64,000 bases of DNA. Source: Cymodocea nodosa. Lineage: Eukaryota; Streptophyta; Magnoliopsida; Alismatales; Cymodoceaceae. Of this stretch, positions 12,001 to 22,700 are shown piece by piece. The translations under genes and the position numbers were made by a program. The notes below the pieces were generated by a model. It saw nothing but the letters and a program-made list of their open reading frames with translations, ran no database searches and was not told the origin of the DNA. The stretch spans positions 1,800,501 through 1,864,500 of the forward strand of contig CM072347.1 of the NCBI GenBank assembly GCA_036874045.1. Direction: 5' to 3'. Within the stretch, counting starts at the first letter, position 1. Each line of letters starts with the position of its first letter.

Positions 12001-14197
12001 ACTGTCTATATACCTGTTGAAAAAAAAAAGGGTGTGAGATGATGACCATGTCTTCCCTTTTATGGTTTTACCATAGAATATCAACAGGTGCCACGACAGA
12101 AATTCTCTGGTTAGTAAACACTTGCATTCTTTTTAGACTTTTCAAGTTCCCAAGCTCTGGTGGAAGCGAACCACTGAAGTTATTCAACCCCAAACCTCTA
12201 CAAATAGAAAACACTCATCAAACCTTAAGTGTCCTTGTCATAAAAAATGTGCACACACTATATAGTGCCCACAATTAAAGAATAATTTATCTCACAGTGA
12301 AATAAGTTCTTGAAGATTTCCAAGCTCTTTTGGTAGGACTCCTGATAATGCATTTTTACCTATGCTCCTTTAGGATAAAGAAGTAAAATATTAATCTGTA
12401 TATATAAAAATGAAACCAGCTATTCATAATAATATTTATATATAAAACTTACAAGTATTTCATTGCTGAAAAGTTTCCGATAAATGCTGGCAGAGGACCA
12501 ACCAAGTAATTATCAGCAATTTGTCTGCAATTTACAAAAAATTGAAATATATTGGAACGAGCTTGATAAATTTTTGAAAATCATATTTCGCTAGAAAGCA
12601 GATATTTTATGCAAGTTAAAAAACTTCAATGAGGAGGACGAAATAAACATGAGTAGATTCGTTTTTTCCAATGACTTGAATATGGCTACCTTAGGTATGC
12701 TATTTTTTTCTATTGTTTCATGTCATTGTGTGAAATATTCAATAATGATGGAAAGGTACCTGAAACTCTCTCTATAAGACAAAGGTTAACAGCGGCAATG
12801 ATTCATCCACTAACGATATTACAAGGTTTCTAATCTATATTTTGATCATAAGGAAATGAATGGTGGAATTGATTGATGAGCCTGTATGGTCCTTAGGCAT
12901 TAGTGCCATTCTAGTACGTTCAAATGATGAATATTATTGGATCAAATGTAAAATAAGAGTCTTAATTTTGATCTTTCAAATCAGCATCCAAATAACTACG
13001 AAATGGAAACGGATTACCACACTAAATCCTTGAAGAGAACTAGAATGAATTTATTCTTAAAAATTATCTACATGCAAGATTGTTGAATACAATACATGCC
13101 ATTTCTGTGAGCGTACAATCAATAAGACTTACAGGTTATCTAGCTTTGATAAATTCCTGAGCTCATCCGGAATAGTCCCTGTGATATTTAATTTAAATGC
13201 AGTCCTAAGAAACAATAAGATCTGTGAGGAAGAAGACAAGATAACATGAAAGAGAGCTGTGCATCTTCCCAAAATTATCTATTGCAAATGGAAATTCCTC
13301 TTATATTTATTTACAAAATGCCAAAGCCATTTTGTAATCTATGAAAATTTATTTAATAAAAACAAGGAAAGGAAATGATGTGGCATTAAGTCGATCTTAC
13401 CATCCTAGACAATAAAAAGAAGTTTGAATTAACGAGAAATCAAACCAAAGAGAGTTGTATATTGTTTGGTAGATTCACACAACTAAAACATGTATAAATT
13501 GCACATCACACAGTCTTTTATATTTATGGTTGCTAATTTATACTAAATAAAGATTGGGTGATAAATAATATAAAATTGACTTACAAAAAATTAAAAAGCC
13601 GTATGATGGATAATTAGCAAAGTTGTTATGATAGGGAGAAGATGGGTAACTCACAGTCTGATGATATGACAAGTGGAGTCATTGTTAACGTTGTCGCTAC
13701 ACTCACACAAGATGGATGGATTGAACATGTCATAGTCATCCCTAATTTTGTCATCTGCTGTTATCGCAAGCCCAGTGCAAGGATCACCGTTTCCTGTGTC
13801 ATTCCAAGGTAGCTTGGACATGGTGGATGAGATGTTCCACTTCCTGAATATGGAGTTCAACGCCTCAACTGTACAATATATAAGAGGATCGGAGCTTGTT
13901 AGTTATTATTCCCCAAAACTCTTTTTAAACAACAGCATGTATACATATACATATACATATGTGTGTGTATGTATTCACACAAACACACCGTATATATGGT
14001 ACATATATGATTGGCTGATCAGAGGAGGAAGAAGAAGCAGTGAATGAATGACCATTCATACCTTCAGTTGGGTCTGTTCTGGTAGACGATTGGCTATTCT
14101 GGGCACCTGCATGGGAGAGGAACAGGGTAGCAGCAATGAACATTAAAGCTAAGGAGCACAGACGTGGTGGAGAGAAGATGGCCGCTGCTGTTGCCAT
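1..14197 (-). CDS. Gene A: LRR-malectin receptor-like kinase (LRR-VIII-2 type), 3' end outside window, in-frame stop in kinase
   Basis: Twenty-one of the 24 family exons are visible: 14197-14062 (signal peptide), 13868-13655 (N-terminal cap), LRR exons 13204-13133, 12524-12453, 12367-12296, 12197-12126, 12013-11942, 11854-11783, 11680-11609, 11440-11369, 8236-8165, 8077-8006, 7914-7849, 7767-7702, then 7192-7151, 7053-6989 (Cys-rich), malectin 6877-6498 and 1913-1715, transmembrane 1595-1428, glycine loop 1311-1193 (GAGGFG), kinase exon 2 248-38 (VAVK lysine). Three further kinase exons should lie left of position 1. All phases join, and I read every visible exon through without a stop until kinase exon 2, where codon 179-177 is TAG instead of the Gln seen in C, E and F. 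The product would stop after about 748 aa, keeping ectodomain and membrane helix but losing nearly all of the kinase. The start at 14197 fits a TATA box at 14263-14269. An in-frame Met at 14251 would lie too close to it. Exon 12197-12126 needs a GC donor. Closest relative here is C. It may be a pseudogene or a kinase-less receptor. Confidence 0.88.
177..179 (-). other. Premature TAG in kinase exon 2 of gene A
   Basis: On the minus strand the codons after the VAVKQLS block run Gly-Lys-Lys-stop-Phe-Val. Genes C and E and fragment F have Gln or Glu at this point (GKKQF or GKEQF). A single C-to-T change from CAG would explain it. The flanking codons stay in frame, so it is a point nonsense change and not a frameshift. 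A base-call error cannot be excluded from one sequence. Confidence 0.85.
249..1192. other. Gene A intron between glycine-loop exon and kinase exon 2, no gene seen
   Basis: AT-rich non-coding sequence. It matches the corresponding intron of gene E (61439-62405) and the upstream flank of fragment F (18796-19450) over most of its length. That match is how the partial units were aligned to each other. I see no coding exon or mobile element in it. Confidence 0.7.
2085..2370. repeat. LTR-type tract with about three copies of a 44-bp repeat in gene A malectin intron
   Basis: A motif around 'tcaatcatccttagcttgtt' recurs with starts near 2241, 2284 and 2328. It is preceded by a tract ending in 'ctccccacccaatctggagc', a phrase typical of decayed Copia-type LTR ends in plants. 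The same tract with fewer repeat copies is at 35905-36130 in gene C, so it was present before A and C separated. Confidence 0.6.
2380..5245 (+). mobile_element. Decayed LINE (non-LTR retrotransposon), antisense in gene A malectin intron
   Basis: The plus strand carries broken reading frames of a plant LINE. At 2390-2790 there is a charged open segment that may be the 5' ORF. From about 4130 there is an opening like WN-x-R-x-LGNS, the usual start of the LINE endonuclease. At 4490-4560 [10 protein letters not shown] holds the catalytic GDFN motif. At 4630-4780 come an LSWYNNQ-like stretch, RRLDKVLGN, and a final Asp-His near 4760. From 4985 to 5190, [10 protein letters not shown] and a block like [18 protein letters not shown] resemble reverse-transcriptase motifs. 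Frames shift repeatedly and most of the reverse transcriptase is missing, so it is dead. Region 2800-4100 inside it has no recognisable domain. It is antisense to gene A and enlarges the intron to about 4.6 kb. Confidence 0.78.
5253..5684. repeat. 216-bp tandem duplication
   Basis: Two head-to-tail copies of about 216 bp, 5253-5468 and 5469-5684, differ at only a few bases (for example gctattatag against gccattatag). They follow the LINE remnant inside the gene A malectin intron. The near-identity implies a recent duplication. No coding content is visible. Confidence 0.85.
5685..6497. other. Rest of gene A malectin intron, partly shared with gene C
   Basis: No exon seen. The part from about 6110 to the malectin exon matches 36540-36984 of gene C. 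The stretch 5690-6100 has no counterpart in C and carries no recognisable domain. Confidence 0.6.
8330..9040. repeat. Two copies of a dispersed LTR-like tract in the gene A LRR intron
   Basis: Two tracts, near 8330-8480 and 8890-9040, share the order: 'tatatagagattacatagaga', a phrase like 'gtgggactaaaccca', then 'ctcacactttccttcaaac' or 'acactcccctttagattag'. Related copies lie near 11160-11310, 21290-21440, 25130-25255, 38805-38995, 39925-40080 and 52445-52570. They look like short LTR or MITE relics. The whole element and its ends cannot be defined by eye. Between the two copies are (TAG/TAA)-rich simple repeats. Confidence 0.5.
9360..9620. repeat. Pyrimidine-rich low-complexity tract
   Basis: About 260 bp of nearly pure T and C on the plus strand, ending in CTTCTC repeats. 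An apparent open frame across it (poly-Phe/Leu/Ser) is a composition artefact. It lies inside the large gene A intron between LRR exons 8 and 9. Confidence 0.8.
9756..9773. repeat. Short interstitial telomere-like motif
   Basis: Two tandem CCCTAAA units (plant telomere repeat) followed by CCTAGG, within the gene A intron. Two units are also typical of a telo-box, but here the motif is intronic and far from a promoter, so it may be chance. Confidence 0.5.
10376..10476 (+). mobile_element. Possible tRNA-derived SINE fragment
   Basis: At 10393-10403 there is an A-box-like 'tagttcattgg' followed by tagag. About 31 bp later, at 10435-10445, a B-box-like 'gagtttaattc' follows 'aggtcat'. A run of seven T at 10470-10476 would stop RNA polymerase III. 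No acceptor stem can be closed, so it is not a functional tRNA. The order of boxes fits the head of a plant SINE. It sits in the gene A intron. Confidence 0.45.
10620..10985. repeat. AT-rich minisatellite, about four copies of a 90-bp unit
   Basis: A unit running roughly 'catatattttgacatctta', then 'ttttacaaatagtttatact', then 'tatttaggaatatt' recurs with starts near 10636, 10726, 10816 and 10906. The copies are diverged. Related AT-rich repeats in the opposite orientation appear at 42380-42620 in the gene C intron before LRR exon 1. Confidence 0.7.
11160..11310. repeat. Dispersed LTR-like tract copy
   Basis: Third copy in the gene A intron of the tract described at 8330-9040, ending 'acattatttattgtaacag'. 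The gene C copy at 39925-40080 is in the matching intron position. Confidence 0.5.
12124..12125 (-). other. GC splice donor after LRR exon 4 of gene A
   Basis: Exon 12197-12126 keeps the family length of 72 nt and the reading frame only if the intron starts GCAAGT (minus strand). The nearest GT, four bases further on, would give a 76-nt exon and a frameshift. The same GCAAGT is present in gene C at 40904-40903. B and D have GTAATT here. GC-AG introns with a strong surrounding consensus are a known minority class in plants. Confidence 0.75.
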
Positions 14198-14262
14198 CTC
14201 TGGAGAGGAACAATGAGCAAGGAACAAGGCTAAGGTACGAGGAGTTGGCACAGCTGCTTCTG

Positions 14263-14269
14263 TTTTATA
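14263..14269 (-). promoter_or_regulatory. TATA box of gene A
   Basis: Minus-strand TATAAAA in the context CTATAAAACAG, 66 nt upstream of the chosen ATG at 14197. Gene C has the same box at the same distance from its start (43547-43553), which supports both starts. Confidence 0.65.
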
Positions 14270-14689
14270 GACAGAATGTAATTTGTTTCTCTGTGGTTAG
14301 TGTTACCCTTCAACGAAATCAAACATAAAAAAAGAAAGTATCGAACATTTTGTGAAAGGTCAATACCGCGTCCAAGCATCGAAGCTTGCCCCGCCACAAT
14401 ACGAATTCTTCAGCCATGGCTAAAGAATTTTCAACAGTCTGTTTGGTTTTGTTTTCGTTGTCATGTAAGTGATAAACTCTGACATTAATAATTGATTTCC
14501 TTGATGTATGACCCTCGCAACTGCATGCATTGATTGTGCAGAAGAGAAGAATTGATGGATATCTGTGGATCAGTTTTTGGCTGATTTGAAATACCCACAT
14601 AGAGTTTATTTCTTGTGGATTCTGATTATGTAGGATAAGGATATATGTGTCGTTAATTAACTGTTGGTTGTTGATTTCACAATATTCCA

Positions 14690-15390
14690 TTGAAAATTTA
14701 TTCTACGTAGGTACCTTTAGATAATAACTTTTTATTGTACAGATATTTATTTTGCTTTCAAATAATAATAATATAGAAAGATGATAATTTGTATATATAT
14801 CCGTGGATGAAACGGGAGTCCAACCTGCGAGCACAGGTTGGAGACGCCCCCACGCAATCACGGATGCAATTTTATCTTCTTCCGTTTCGCATTCACTTCC
14901 AGCCCCACGGGCTACTACTGTGTCGATCGATTCGTCAAAGTCGTTGGAGTATTCAATCAATTGTGAAGCGATGATAAGCATCAATCGAATTAATCAAAGT
15001 TCAATTTTGAAGGTTGACCACCGACACTTGCTTCAGAATCATTTTAAAAAGTCTTAGGTTTCGATAAAATCATCGGTGTTGTCTACTTCGATCTAATTAA
15101 CGAAAGATCGGGCATGAGGTTTTGGACTACGGTTTCGAAATCTTTTCCGATTTTGTTTTGATTTTAAAATCGGATTTTGAAGATTACGTAAAATCTCAAG
15201 AATCTGTTGAAATTGAACTTCTTTTCAATTTTATGTTTTTGGAAAAATAAATCACTGCAAATTGTTTCGATTCTTTTCGATTTTCCTTAAAATCTGTTAC
15301 GATTTATTCAAGCAAAATTTAAGACTTCTAAAATTTGTTAAGCACTTTTTTTCGTATTTCCCAATGAATTTAATTATTTATCATCAGAGA
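14690..15390. repeat. Spacer repeat upstream of gene A, copy 1
   Basis: It contains 'tttcaaataataataata', then a segment with 'gggagtccaacctgcgagca' and 'acgcaatcacgg', then a long tail with 'cgattttccttaaaatctgt'. Read on the minus strand, the middle has GGTTGGACTCC, close to a polymerase III B box, followed by an (ATT)n tract, as in tRNA-derived SINEs. Full or partial copies occur at 15390-16040, 31365-31910, 44030-44560, 44890-45260 (tail only) and 59440-59800, always between genes of the array. Confidence 0.6.
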
Positions 15391-16040
15391 TTAATTTGAG
15401 GCTACATGCATTTTGTGTCGTTCTTTTTAGTCATTTTACTTTTAAATAATAATAATAATATAAATATAGAAAGATGATAATATATGTTTATATATTCATT
15501 GATGAAATGGGAGTCAAACCTGCGGGCACAGGTTGCAGACGCCCTCACGCAATCACAATGTAATTTTATCGTCAAGAGTAATTTCCAGCCCCAATCTATA
15601 AGTCGTTGGAATATTTGTTCAGGTGAAGCGATGATAAGCATCAATCGAATTAATTAATTTGAAGTTTGACAACCAACGTTAATTGGTTTGGAATGTTGTT
15701 AAAAAGTCTTCGGTTTTGATAAAATCATCAGTTTTGTCTACTTCGGTCTAATTAACGAAAGATCAAGCACGAGACCACGGATTCGAAATCTTTGTTTCGA
15801 TTTTAAAATCGGATTTTGAAAAATTACGTAAAAATCTGAACAAAAATCATTCGAAATTTCACTTCTTTTAAATTTTACGTCTTTAGAAAAACGAGTGACT
15901 GCAAACTGTCAGGATTCCTTTCGATTTTCGTTAAAATCTGTTACGATTTATTTAAGCAAAATCCAAGACTTTTAAAACTTGTTAAGCTTCTTTTCTTTTC
16001 CTTTGGCAGTGAGTTCAATTAATTTGAAGTTAGAGATGCC
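15390..16040. repeat. Spacer repeat, tandem copy 2
   Basis: Direct repeat of 14690-15390 with the same order of (AAT)n, GAGTC-AAACCTGCG block, 'aagcgatgataagcatcaat' and the 'cgattttcgttaaaatctgt' tail. The short open frames here are not gene-like. Confidence 0.6.
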
Positions 16041-17248
16041 AATAAGCTAGGACAGGTCGGTTTGGTTCAAAAAAGTATTGGTTCGATTTATAACTTGAGT
16101 TTGTACAGACTGGGTCAGGTTGGCCACGGGTTCGAAATTTATTTTTATTTTATTCAATTTACTTAGAATACGTAGGTTGTCTTGATCAAAATTTATTGAC
16201 TGATAATACAAATAAATAGATAGATATATAAATAAATATATAAGATTTTGTTAGAATTGAAATCAAAGTTTTCTTTCTTGTCGAGTTGTCAATTGAACTA
16301 GGTCAAACTATGATAGCCTGATGTAATATGATTAAATTGTATTGTTGATCGGTTTAACATGAATTTTTTAGATTATGTTAGAACCATTATTTGATAGAAC
16401 TAGAACATGTTAAGCTGTTGTTTGATAGAACTAGTTTGTACTAACATCGTCCAATTTGAGCACCTAAGTCAACAGAATACGAGTGGGTATTCTTAAAAAC
16501 GGCATATTGAATTATGGCATACTTAAACAAACTTAAACAACCAAGATATTCCATAGCTACTAGGAATTCTCGTAGTATTGTAGCTCATAGAAACTATGGC
16601 ATTCCTTAGAGGAGCTTCATCGACCAATTATAGAAGAGTTGGAATATGGTCAAATTTTACTACAGTGACACTATAAAGAAGAGAGTTTACCAGTAATATA
16701 AATTTTGTAGATCTTTTGGTGGTATTAATTATTTAAATAAGCACTTGGTTATTTATGAAATTAAATCTATAGAACATACTAGAAATCATGCCATGCAAGT
16801 TTAAATAAATTTTACTTTTGAGGGTAGTATTTTTACATGATATGATGCTAAAAAAGTAATGGAATTGCATATACTTGAAGTTAATATTTAATTATTGGTC
16901 TTGCAATTGATTGGAAATTTATTTTACATCTGGATAATAAATTTTTATTGCAAGAAAATTTATTTTACATTAGATGATAATATGGATTTAGCCAGACGAT
17001 AACATTGCTATGGAATGAAAGGTAACATGGATGGATGGATGGAAATTAAAATTCTCCTCAATGGGAGATATATTGGTTGAAGCAAAAACACAAACAATTT
17101 GCCTGCACATATGGATGGAAGCTTGGATTTACTTAAGTCCATGCAATTTGGAAGACCACGTTAGAAATGCATTCTAACGTATATAAAGCCTAATCTCAGG
17201 TGGAAGAGATCAGTATTCAGATTTTATGAATCAAAAAGAAAGTGAGCA
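16041..17248. other. Spacer between gene A and fragment F
   Basis: No gene seen. The part from about 16900 to 17248, including 'cattctaacgtatataaagc', matches 32370-32700 beside the C-terminal remnant at 32791. So it is the conserved 3' flank of this gene family. A short (ATGG)n run lies near 17028-17043. Confidence 0.65.
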
Positions 17249-18795
17249 TCATCTCCCCACTTCTTTGGCAATGTCGGTTGTAGGCAAGATTCCTCCTCCA
17301 TAAGTAACAGAAGCAGGAATGGTCGGCCTTATCTTTTCGAGCTCATTGAAATACCAATCTGACATGTAGGCTTGTTTGGTGGGGATTTCTCCAAGCTCAG
17401 CGTTGCCCAAAAGCATCGCCACCACACGAGACATGGACGGGCAGAGGTGTGGTTTAAGCTGGGTGCATAAGAGACTCACCCCCATTACTCTGTGAATCTC
17501 TTCTTCCTCATATGACGAAAGTGTTGGGTCTATCAATTCCATGTCCTGGTCCTCTTCATGGAGTCGCCAGGCCTTCAACAAAGACATCCAAGTGTTGTAA
17601 ACATTACTACTTATATATTGGTATTGGCATCACTTGTACATACAAGTACATGGAAAGTACCCATTCTAGGGGATACTGCTTCTCTTCCTCCAAGCAGGCG
17701 TTGGTGCTCGGCCTCCCAGATATGATCTCAAAAGCAACAACCCCGAATGCGAATGTATTGGCCTTTTCTGTCAAACGACCTCTCATTGCATACTCCGGTG
17801 CAAGATAACCACTGTAAAAAGATAAAAACAATAGAACACCATGTTGGTGGTGGTCGATTGATTATATAACTACAAGGTCGATTTAATTTAATCATTGGAT
17901 GCATACATAGTGCCGACAACCCCAGTGCTGATGTGGGTCATGTGATCGTTGTAGAGCTTCGCGAGATCGAAGTCAGATATCTTGGGGTTCAGGTTGGCAT
18001 CAAGGAGGATGTTGCTAGCTTTGATGTCCCTGTGGATGATGTGAATGTTCGATTCCTCGTGCAAGTAAGCCAAGCCTCTAGCTGTGCCCAAGCAAATCTT
18101 GAAGCGTGTCGCCCAATCTAGGTGCGAACCATTCTTACCTGTGACCATCATCCACACAACAAAAATATGCACTATTTCATTCCTCTATTCCAACATAAAT
18201 CCCATTCTACAAAACATCTTTGGTACGATAATCTAACATTCTATCTTCAAATTTATGAAGATTTTTATTTAATAGCAAGATATATAATATATATATTATA
18301 GATAGACAATCTTACAATCTAGCATTTTTGAACTATAAAGAAATAACTAATCAAATAATGGTTTTATAGAATTTTTCTTTTAATTTTCATTGTATCTTGT
18401 TATTACATAATATTCTAAAAGTATCACTCCACTTTATCTATTATACTTTAATTCTATGAATAGCATCCTCTGTAATTTTGGAAGTATAGGAGTAGCATAG
18501 TGGTGATCAGTGGTTGTGATGAATATCAATCATCCTAAAAGAAAACTAGGAATTGGAGTATGTATGTCTACTTTGGCTGCATACCAAAAAGAAATCTATT
18601 AAGACTCCAATTTTCCATGTATTCATAGACTAGGAGCCTGTTGTTTTTTTCAAAGCAGCAACCAAGCAATTTTACAAGATTTCGATGTTTGATTGCTGAT
18701 ATGGTGGCAGCCTCGGTGACAAACTGTTTTTTTCCTTGAAGTGAAGAAAATGAGAGTTGCTTCACAGCCACTGGAGTTCCATCATTAACTATGCC
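17249..18795 (-). pseudogene. Fragment F: kinase-only remnant of an LRR-malectin receptor kinase
   Basis: Four kinase exons are present with correct splice sites and phase: 18795-18585 (VAVKQLS, GCCFEKN), 18138-17907, 17811-17661, 17572-17249. There is no glycine-loop, transmembrane, malectin or LRR exon, and no start. The HRDIKASN catalytic loop is kept. The metal-binding DFG reads DFD, the activation segment has GVVGT instead of RVAGT, and the helix-F aspartate of DVYAFGV is changed to NTFAFGV. These changes fit relaxed selection. Upstream, 18796-19450 is the kinase intron seen in A, and 19470-19720 is sequence that in other copies lies upstream of LRR exon 1. So a large internal deletion joined these, and the 3' end of gene B follows directly. 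No ORF could be started properly, so translation is unlikely. Confidence 0.85.
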
Positions 18796-19748
18796 CTGAT
18801 AAAGAAAAATTTGACACATCCACACATCAACATAGAATATTTTTAGATCCCTCATATTTGGAACTGGTGGCTCTACAGGTAGGGCAAGGAAACTATGGAA
18901 ACCATGAATATGAAATATCAACTTAATTTGTAGTGCTTTAATTTAGCAGATTGTGATGAGACTTGGAAACTTAGGAAACGATTCTCACATAAACAAGTGC
19001 ACCACTACTTTGAAAGTTGCGTAAATAAGTAAATAAAGTTAAGTTGTTTTTGTAAGAATCAATGGATTCATCCACGTACATGAAATTGGAGCAAAGAGAA
19101 ATGATTCATATGACGTCCAAAGCTGCGCTACATTAGTTATACAAATTATTTTAACAAGCCTGCATATTTCAAATGGAAGAAATTCAGCAAATTATACTGC
19201 TTAAGAAATCCAAGATTCAGGATAATTGGATTAGACGTTTATTGATTGTTAACTACATTTGTTGGAAAGAGAAAACTCACTTTAATAAGGTTACCGGTAC
19301 TTTGGAATTTAATTGCAGAATTGGTGGTTCATGGCTAATTGGTAGCATCAGCATGTAAATGCACATGATAAAAATGCACTTTCTAGAAAACACCAACCAA
19401 AGAGACTAAGAAATTTTATGCTATAGGTGATCTTCTGATATTTTGATGCAATATGCTTGTCCAAAGAGACTCTTGATATGATGATTGTCCAAGCTAAACC
19501 CCAGTTCCCCCTGTTTTTGTATCTTGAATTGGGTAATCAATCTAGTGAACGCCATTCGATTGATCGACTGTCATGATGCAAAACGTCAATCAGGTAAAGT
19601 ATCTTATTTACTAAAATTTTTTGTGATGGACATTATTGGATCAGATGCAAAATAAGAGTTTGAATTTTGGTCATTCAAATCAAGATCCAAATTTAACCAT
19701 AAATAAGAGAGTACGTCATGCAGGAATGGGAGAAGAAGTTTTTCCTCC
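18796..19748. other. Deletion junction upstream of fragment F
   Basis: Two unrelated intron pieces are fused here. Up to about 19450 the sequence follows the gene A kinase intron (249-970). From about 19470 to 19720 it follows the sequence upstream of LRR exon 1 (compare 29195-29420, 56280-56540 and 41800-41890). The missing interval would have held LRR exons 2-12, the malectin exons, and the transmembrane and glycine-loop exons. Confidence 0.65.
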
Positions 19749-22700
19749 TCATCTCCCCCCTTCTTCGGCAATGTCAGTTGCAGACAGGATGCCTCCTCCA
19801 TAAGTAACGGAAGCAGGGATGGTCGGCCTCATCTTTTCGAGCTCATGGAAATACCAATCCGACATGTAGGCTTGTTTGGAGGGGATTTCTCCAAGCTCGA
19901 CATCGCCCACAAGCATTGCCACCACACGAGACATGGACGGGCGAAGGAGTGGTTTGACCTGGGTGCACAAGAGAGCCACCCCCATCACTTTGCGAACCTC
20001 TTCTTCTTTGTAAGATGAAAGTGTTGGGTCTATCAATTCCATGTCGCGGTCCTCCTCGTGGAGTCGCCAAGCCTTCAAGGAAGACGTCCAAGTGTTGTAT
20101 ACATCAATACTTAGATATTGGTATCGACATCACTTGTACATCATACAAGTCCATGCAACGTACCTGTTCCAGGAGATAAAACTTCTCTTCCTCCAAGCAA
20201 GCACTGGTGCTCGGCCTCCCAGATATGATCTCAAGAGCAACAATCCCGAATGCGAATATATCCGCCTTTTCCGTCAGATGACCTCTAATCACATACTCTG
20301 GCGCAAGATAACCACTGCAAAAAGATGAAACGATACACATCCATGTCGATGGTAGTCGATTGATCAAATAACTAGAAGGCCGATTGAATGCGTACGCAGT
20401 GCCGGCAACCCTGGTGCTAATGTGGGTCTTGCGATCATCGTAGAGCTTGGCGAGGCCGAAGTCAGATATCTTGGGGTTGAGGTTGGCATCCAGGAGGATG
20501 TTGCTAGCTTTGATGTCCCTGTGAATGATGCGAGTGATCGATTCCTCGTGGAGATAAGCCAAGCCCCTTGCTGTGCCCAAGCAGATCTTGAAGCGCATCA
20601 TCCAGTCTAAGTGCAAACCACTCTTACCTGCGGCCACAACAAATAGCAGCAGCTCCTCCATTCATGTACGTATTCCAACATATATATCGTTCTATGAAGC
20701 ATCAATGGTACGATAATCCAACATTCTATTTGCAAGTTTACGAAGATTTTTCTGATTCTCATCGTTATCAATAGAAAAATTATTTTTAAGATCAAGGAAC
20801 ACCTCTAAGAAGAAGTTGTATCCCGTGTGGACTTGAACGACATACCAAATAGTGCTCGATCAAGGCTACCGTTTTCTAGATGCTCATAAACAAGAATCCT
20901 CTCGTTCCCTTCGTAGCAACATCCATGCAACCTTACGAGGTTTCTATGCTTCACTGTTGATATTGTGGCAACTTCTGTCACGAACTGCCTCTTCCTATGT
21001 AGAGATGCTATTGACATTTGCTTTAATGCCACAATCTTTCCATCATCCAACTTACCCTGGAAATGTAAGATTAACTCTGTCATTGCAAGTTTATGATTTC
21101 TTTAATGTCATCATAATTTTTTAGCTATTAAAATCTTACTTTAATCTTCTAAATAAAATCCAGTATAATTTTACCATTGTTACTTATTATAAATCCTAAG
21201 TATTTAAAAAACCCTTTTTATAAACCTCACAACCATCCAAGTATATGCCGTCATCATTATTATTATTTTTGGTAAACCTATGAGAATACAAGAGATTGGT
21301 GGAAATGAAATGATTATGCCAATAAACATAAATCTTTTATAAATAGAGGTTATACGAAAAGGACAAATATAACTTAAGTAACGTGAGATTAAACCCACAT
21401 GTAGCACTTAACCCGAATACGTTAATATATTTTAATGCTTCTAAAGTATTCAACTTGCAATAGAGTTAATAACAAGTTAACAAGCTTAAGCGTAACAAAA
21501 AATAACAGATATATAAAGGAATATAAAAAAAATCTAATTGCATAGTAGAAGTGGCAGCAAAAGATAATAGTACTTGTAGTAGAAATAGCAGAATAGATAG
21601 CAGTAGTCACCATAGATAGCAGAAGTATCGTGTCTTCGTTAGAGGAAGCAAGCCAAGGAGGAAACAAAAAATTATTTGAAAAAATAACAGTAATTTGAGA
21701 AATTATATTTGTTTCATAAAATAATATTATATGTATATTTTCAAGTTTCCCTTTTTAGTTTTCATTTTTTAAAATGTAATATAATTTTGGTGTTTTAAAC
21801 TAACTTTTTTATCTACACTTGTTTATTAAGATGTGAAAACCCTTACTTATTTTCATGTACATCCAAACATCAATGTAGAACACCTTGTTTAAGAACATTA
21901 CACCCAAGGTGTGTAATGTTTTCCTCTTATCTTTACTCACCCTGTTCGTTAAGATGTGAAAACTTTTATTTATTTTCATCAACGTTAGGACAACAATGTT
22001 GAATCCCTTGCCTAAAAAGTGTCGCACCTAAATTATTTTTAGGATTCATGTTCAGAAGGAGTCACAAATTTTTACAATTGATTATCTACCTGATGCCAAC
22101 CTTCTCTCTTTATCCCTACTTGAGATTGTCTATGAAGGCATGAAGCTCCATAGGCAGGGCTTACCATAGAATTTTCCCTATAATAAGTATGCAGCCAAAC
22201 TAGCTGAACTACAGATTTTATTTGCATGCATGGATCAACATACTGCCATAAAAATTCTGTATATTGAGCGTGTGATGGTAAAGAAAGGAGTAAGTCACGT
22301 CACCTTAAATACAGCACCAAACCCTCCCTCCCCAAGTTTATTATTGGAACTAAAACCTTTGGTTGCATTCTTCAATTCAGTGTAGCTGTAGCTATGTGGT
22401 ACAATAGCTAATCCAACCAATTCTGCACGATCATGTAGAAAATGAATCAAACATTTTGTAAACAACATATCCATGATAACGGATGTCCTTTCAAAATTAC
22501 TTACCTTCATCATCAAGGCTAAGATACTTGTTCTTCTTTCGTCGCCAAATGAAAATGCCTAGGACGATAAGAAACAGAGCAAAAATACCCACTACGATTC
22601 CAGCAATTATAGCTTTGTTTCTGTTTTTTCTATTTGTTGAACCAAAGTTTGGTGGTTCATTGGTAACACTTGGTTTGAAATCTGCATCACAACTCCTACA

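Noticed and set aside
13748-14047. 99-codon plus-strand open frame
   Set aside because: Antisense to the cap exon and intron 1 of gene A, including an (ACATAT)n run.
14197-14251. Upstream in-frame Met of gene A as the start
   Set aside because: Only 12 bp from the TATA box at 14263-14269, so probably upstream of the transcript start. The Met at 14197 matches the signal-peptide starts of the other copies.
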